This document shows positions 49,397 through 51,926 of a DNA stretch of 51,926 nt, piece by piece. The DNA lies in the NCBI GenBank assembly GCA_910587325.1, contig CAJUKB010000010.1, positions 1-51,926 of the forward strand. Direction: 5' to 3'. Within the stretch, counting starts at the first letter, position 1. Every line of letters begins with the position of its first letter. Below the pieces are notes generated by a model. That model did no database searches, had not been told where the DNA came from, and worked only from the letters and a program-made list of their open reading frames with translations. This DNA comes from an uncultured Bacilli bacterium. Lineage in GTDB: Bacteria; Bacillota_I; Bacilli_A; RF39; UBA660. The position numbers were made by a program, and so were the translations under genes.

Positions 49397-50113
49397 AATT
49401 TCTTTTAACCAAGATTTGATTTCTTCTGGAGCACTCTCCATATCATTTCTTGACATAGTGAAGGCATTACTTTCTACATAAGACCCACTTAGTTTATTTT
49501 TAATTGTACTTACAGTTCCAGCAAGACCACTTCCTCCATGAGTAGAGAATGGAATTACTGTTTTACCATTAAAATCATATAGTTCAAAGAAAGTATAAAG
49601 GATTTGTGGCATATCACTCCACCAAATTGGATAACCTACATAAATAATATCATATTCATCAAACTTGCTAATCTTATTTTTTATTTCAGGTCGTACATCT
49701 TTGTTTTGTTCTTCTTTTGCGAGAGTCACTAAATCTCTATGATTAGTTGTATAAGGTGTTTTAGGTTCAATTCTATATAAATCTCCACCTGTAAATTCTC
49801 TAATTAACATTGCTGCATATTGAGCATTACCTAAAACTTTTCCATCAATCACAATGGCACTATTTTCTTCTTCAGTAGTCATTTTTTTATTTGGATCATC
49901 AGTTTTTGGAACAGAGAAGTAAACTACTAAAGATTTCTTACCATCTTTATTTGGTTTAGAATCTTCATTTCCTACTTTTACTTCCTCATCAGGTTGTTTT
50001 GTTTCAGTTGGAGCATCTGTTGCCCTCTTATTACTTAATAAAAAATATCCTCCAACTCCTACTATTGCAATTACAATAACTGCTATAATTCCTGTAATTA
50101 TTTTTTTATTCAT
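49286..50113 (-). CDS. Membrane-anchored flavodoxin fused to a ValRS tail
   Basis: A 275-aa protein: N-terminal membrane anchor (IITGIIAVIVIAIVGVGGYF), a charged linker and a flavodoxin domain with the FMN region VVYFSVP, YDIIYVGYPIWWSDMPQIL and VIPFSTHGGSGLAGTV. This type binds FMN for electron transfer and often accompanies aldo/keto reductases, as here. The natural end is probably near SWLKEI; the last 36 residues derive from valyl-tRNA synthetase, indicating a recombination junction near 49396. It follows the reductase gene by 10 bases. Confidence 0.88.
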   Translation of the reverse strand: MNKKIITGIIAVIVIAIVGVGGYFLLSNKRATDAPTETKQPDEEVKVGNEDSKPNKDGKKSLVVYFSVPKTDDPNKKMTTEEENSAIVIDGKVLGNAQYAAMLIREFTGGDLYRIEPKTPYTTNHRDLVTLAKEEQNKDVRPEIKNKISKFDEYDIIYVGYPIWWSDMPQILYTFFELYDFNGKTVIPFSTHGGSGLAGTVSTIKNKLSGSYVESNAFTMSRNDMESAPEEIKSWLKEIEKLENSIERRKKLLANENYFAKAPQNLVKEEREKLK

Positions 50114-50123
50114 AAGTTACACC

Positions 50124-51014
50124 TTACCAATTCTTATTGTCCTTACGACAATCCTCGTTTGTTCTTCTTTCTTTAACAATGTTGTCAAACCATTCAACCA
50201 TAGTTGGATCTTGATGATTAAAGAATAAGCTTGCCCCTGTATCTAATTTCTTGATACTCGCCATATCTTCATCAGTTAGTTTAAAATCAAATACATTAAA
50301 ATTTTGTTCCATTCTGTGGGCATGAGTAGATTTACAAGCAATGATAACACCTCTCTCTATTAACCAACGAAGAATCACTTGTGCTGAACTCTTATCATAT
50401 TTCTTTCCAATATTAACAAGTGTTTCATTTTCAAAAAGTCCATTTCTACCTTCTCCAAATGGAGCCCATGCGCACAATTTTACTCCATATTTTTCCATGT
50501 TCTCTTGTGCTAAAACCTGCGCATTTATTGGATTAGTTTCTACTTGATTTACTGCTGGTACAACTTTTCTTTCAAATAAGCAAATATCACTTAATCTATC
50601 TGGATAAAAGTTAGATACTCCAATTGCTTTTATCTTACCACTCTCATATAACTTTTCTAATGCTCTATAAGCACCATAGTAATCGCTAAATGGTTGATGA
50701 AGTAATACTAAATCAATATAGTCAGTTTTCAATTTTTTTAATGATTCTTCTACAGATTTTTTACAATTTTCATAACCATAGTTATCAATCCATACTTTTG
50801 TAGTAATAAATAATTCTTCTCTTGGTACTCCACATTCTACGATTGCATCTCCAACTTCTGCTTCATTAAAATAACTTTGTGCTGTATCAATGCTTCTATA
50901 TCCAATCTTAATAGCATCTAACACACATCTTTTTGTATCACTCGCTGGTATTTGATAAACGCCAAATCCTAAAATTGGCTTTTCTACACCATTGTTTAAT
51001 TTTACATATTCCAT
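50124..51014 (-). CDS. Aldo/keto reductase (2,5-diketo-D-gluconate reductase-like)
   Basis: NADPH-dependent TIM-barrel reductase of about 296 aa. Catalytic Asp and Tyr in SIDTAQSYFNE, Lys in FITTKVW, His in VLLHQPF; also AIGVSNFYPDRL and a C-terminal VIIACKSTHAHRMEQN cofactor segment. The ATG at 51014 follows GAGGGTGAAAAC. It forms a two-gene operon with the flavodoxin. The substrate cannot be told from sequence. Confidence 0.93.
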   Translation of the reverse strand: MEYVKLNNGVEKPILGFGVYQIPASDTKRCVLDAIKIGYRSIDTAQSYFNEAEVGDAIVECGVPREELFITTKVWIDNYGYENCKKSVEESLKKLKTDYIDLVLLHQPFSDYYGAYRALEKLYESGKIKAIGVSNFYPDRLSDICLFERKVVPAVNQVETNPINAQVLAQENMEKYGVKLCAWAPFGEGRNGLFENETLVNIGKKYDKSSAQVILRWLIERGVIIACKSTHAHRMEQNFNVFDFKLTDEDMASIKKLDTGASLFFNHQDPTMVEWFDNIVKERRTNEDCRKDNKNW

Positions 51015-51040
51015 GTTTTCACCCTCTTCTTTCATTATCA

Positions 51041-51071
51041 ATGATAAACCCGTGTGTTACACCTATGTCAA
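51041..51071 (-). promoter_or_regulatory. Promoter of the reductase-flavodoxin operon with 19-base spacer
   Basis: Minus strand TTGACA (51071-51066) and TATCAT (51046-51041) are 19 bases apart, with the dyad GTGTAACAC in the spacer. A long spacer with a central dyad is the hallmark of MerR-family activation, which commonly controls such reductases; no MerR gene is in the window. Confidence 0.45.
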
Positions 51072-51080
51072 TATGTTAAA

Positions 51081-51110
51081 TTAAAAAGGACCAACTTTTT
51101 TTATTGGTCT
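51081..51110 (-). terminator. Terminator of the 51135-51344 gene
   Basis: Minus-strand AGACCAA and TTGGTCC arms followed by TTTTT. Confidence 0.7.
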
Positions 51111-51134
51111 AATAGATAAATTGTAATTTAACAA

Positions 51135-51344
51135 TTACTTTGTATTTTCTTCTATTGTTTTTTTACTATTTCGATATAATGAATTAAAAACTAATTCTAT
51201 AAGCATTGGTATAATTGCATAACCTGCATTATCTACTTTTTCAGTAATACATAAAAAGGCCCCAATAAAAGTTAATATACAAAATACTATACACAAACCT
51301 AAAAATATATTTTTTTTCATTGTTTCTCTTTTTAAATTAAACAT
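51135..51344 (-). CDS. Small two-helix membrane protein
   Basis: Not recognised. A 69-aa protein with two hydrophobic segments (IFLGLCIVFCILTFIGAFLC and AGYAIIPMLIELVFNSL) and a charged end. AGGAGTGTGATATAT precedes the ATG at 51344; a later ATG nine codons on is possible. It follows the VanZ-like gene by 31 bases and may share its transcript. Confidence 0.6.
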   Translation of the reverse strand: MFNLKRETMKKNIFLGLCIVFCILTFIGAFLCITEKVDNAGYAIIPMLIELVFNSLYRNSKKTIEENTK

Positions 51345-51375
51345 ATATATCACACTCCTAAATCGTACTTTATTT

Positions 51376-51894
51376 CTATCTATTTTTTATATAATTTAAT
51401 ATTTTAGTTGTTAATGGTTTCAATAGTAAGTAGATTGCATATCCAATAACTCCACCTACTACATTTGTTATTATATCTGTAATATCCGATGTTCTCCAAC
51501 CGTTAATAATGGGTTGAAGTATTTCTATACTAAAACTTAATAGAAAAGTATAAAAAATAATCTTTGTTAATTTTGTATTGTTTTTTATTAAAGGCAATAA
51601 GAATCCAAACGGAATAGTCATTATTATATTTAATACTATCTGTCTTATAAAATCCCCTCTACCATTTAAAACATCTACAAATGGTACTAGATTCATTTCA
51701 TAAGGATAATGATGAAAAAATAAAAATGGTATCTTTGTTAATATTGGCATTAAAGTAAAATACAATACAAAAGATAAGTATATATACATTGTAGTATTTA
51801 TAAACAATACATCTTTACCTTTTTCTTTCAATTTCTTATAAAACTTCCAAAAATATATTATTATTAAAACTACAAAATCAACTAACACTTTCAT
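51376..51894 (-). CDS. VanZ-like membrane protein
   Basis: A 172-aa protein with about five membrane helices and the VanZ pattern: YLSFVLYFTLMP, MNLVPFVDVLNG, VLNIIMTIPFGFLLPLI, LLSFSIEILQPII and ITDIITNVVGGVIGYAIY. VanZ proteins give low-level teicoplanin resistance in some enterococci; most homologues are uncharacterised. Complete in the window, with AGGGGAGAAAAGA before the ATG. Confidence 0.85.
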   Translation of the reverse strand: MKVLVDFVVLIIIYFWKFYKKLKEKGKDVLFINTTMYIYLSFVLYFTLMPILTKIPFLFFHHYPYEMNLVPFVDVLNGRGDFIRQIVLNIIMTIPFGFLLPLIKNNTKLTKIIFYTFLLSFSIEILQPIINGWRTSDITDIITNVVGGVIGYAIYLLLKPLTTKILNYIKNR

Positions 51895-51926
51895 ATTCTT
51901 TTCTCCCCTATAAATTACTATTTATA

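Noticed and set aside
1..51926. Possible Mycoplasma-type code (TGA as Trp) given the AT richness
   Set aside because: TGA acts as a stop in several well-placed genes (mreC overlap with mreD, flp, kinase-like gene), and Trp in conserved motifs is TGG.
1..51926. tRNA and rRNA genes
   Set aside because: No cloverleaf-like or rRNA-like segment was recognised by reading; a covariance search was not possible.

Overview
This is a strongly AT-rich bacterial chromosome segment from a low-GC Gram-positive, best matched to the Bacilli/Erysipelotrichia side of the Firmicutes and probably an uncultured gut lineage. The evidence is a CIRCE-controlled hrcA-grpE-dnaK operon, a T-box leader, an L27 with a cleavable leader next to its Prp protease, and a B. 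subtilis-like gene order (SPOR/spoIIB-like, radC, mreC, mreD, spoIVFA-like, spoIVFB, rplU, prp, rpmA, then obg). TGA is a normal stop (for example at the mreC/mreD overlap), so this is not a Mycoplasma-type code. Almost all genes lie on the minus strand. Many have an AGGTGA-like ribosome binding site whose GTG looks like an earlier start; I moved those starts to the next in-frame codon.

Layout. 1-4144: right part of an integrated mobile element carrying a CRESS-virus-like rolling-circle Rep, an FtsK/TcpA coupling ATPase, an excisionase and a Tn916-family integrase. 4145-8236: a primary sigma factor (RpoD-like) carrying an extra C-terminal region of about 900 residues that includes two sigma-region-4-like helix-turn-helix modules and repeated blocks. 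8307-13143: a Tad/Flp pilus operon (flp, two TadE-like pseudopilins, tadZ, tadA, tadB, tadC). 13207-18277: VanY-type carboxypeptidase, DUF192 protein, obg, trmB and two unknowns. 18440-18700: a candidate type I toxin-antitoxin locus. 18736-24568: L21/Prp/L27, an intramembrane-protease pair, MreCD, RadC, an SPOR-domain protein and SpoIVB. 24711-31163: two small families of unknown paralogues, with proS (T-box controlled, no editing insertion), xseA-xseB and nusB. 31234-39504: mutS preceded by a small operon with a kinase-like protein, a YtxH-like small protein, recD2 and mtaB. 39589-47351: a surface protein and the heat-shock operon hrcA-grpE-dnaK-pepF-dnaJ. 47474-48772: an unknown gene whose promoter spacer contains ten consecutive G. 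49250-51894: an aldo/keto reductase and a membrane-anchored flavodoxin fused at its C-terminus to the tail of a valyl-tRNA synthetase, then two membrane proteins (one VanZ-like).

How it works together. The core genes cover translation (L21, L27, ProRS, TrmB, MtaB, Obg), protein folding, mismatch and recombination repair, shape determination and cell-surface display. SpoIIB-like, SpoIVFA-like, SpoIVFB and SpoIVB genes suggest the organism sporulates or descends from a spore former. Accessory material sits at the mobile element, the toxin-antitoxin locus, the phase-variable promoter and the reductase/flavodoxin cassette. The strongest candidates for something undescribed are the giant sigma factor, the poly-G promoter, the CRESS-Rep integrative element and the small toxin locus.
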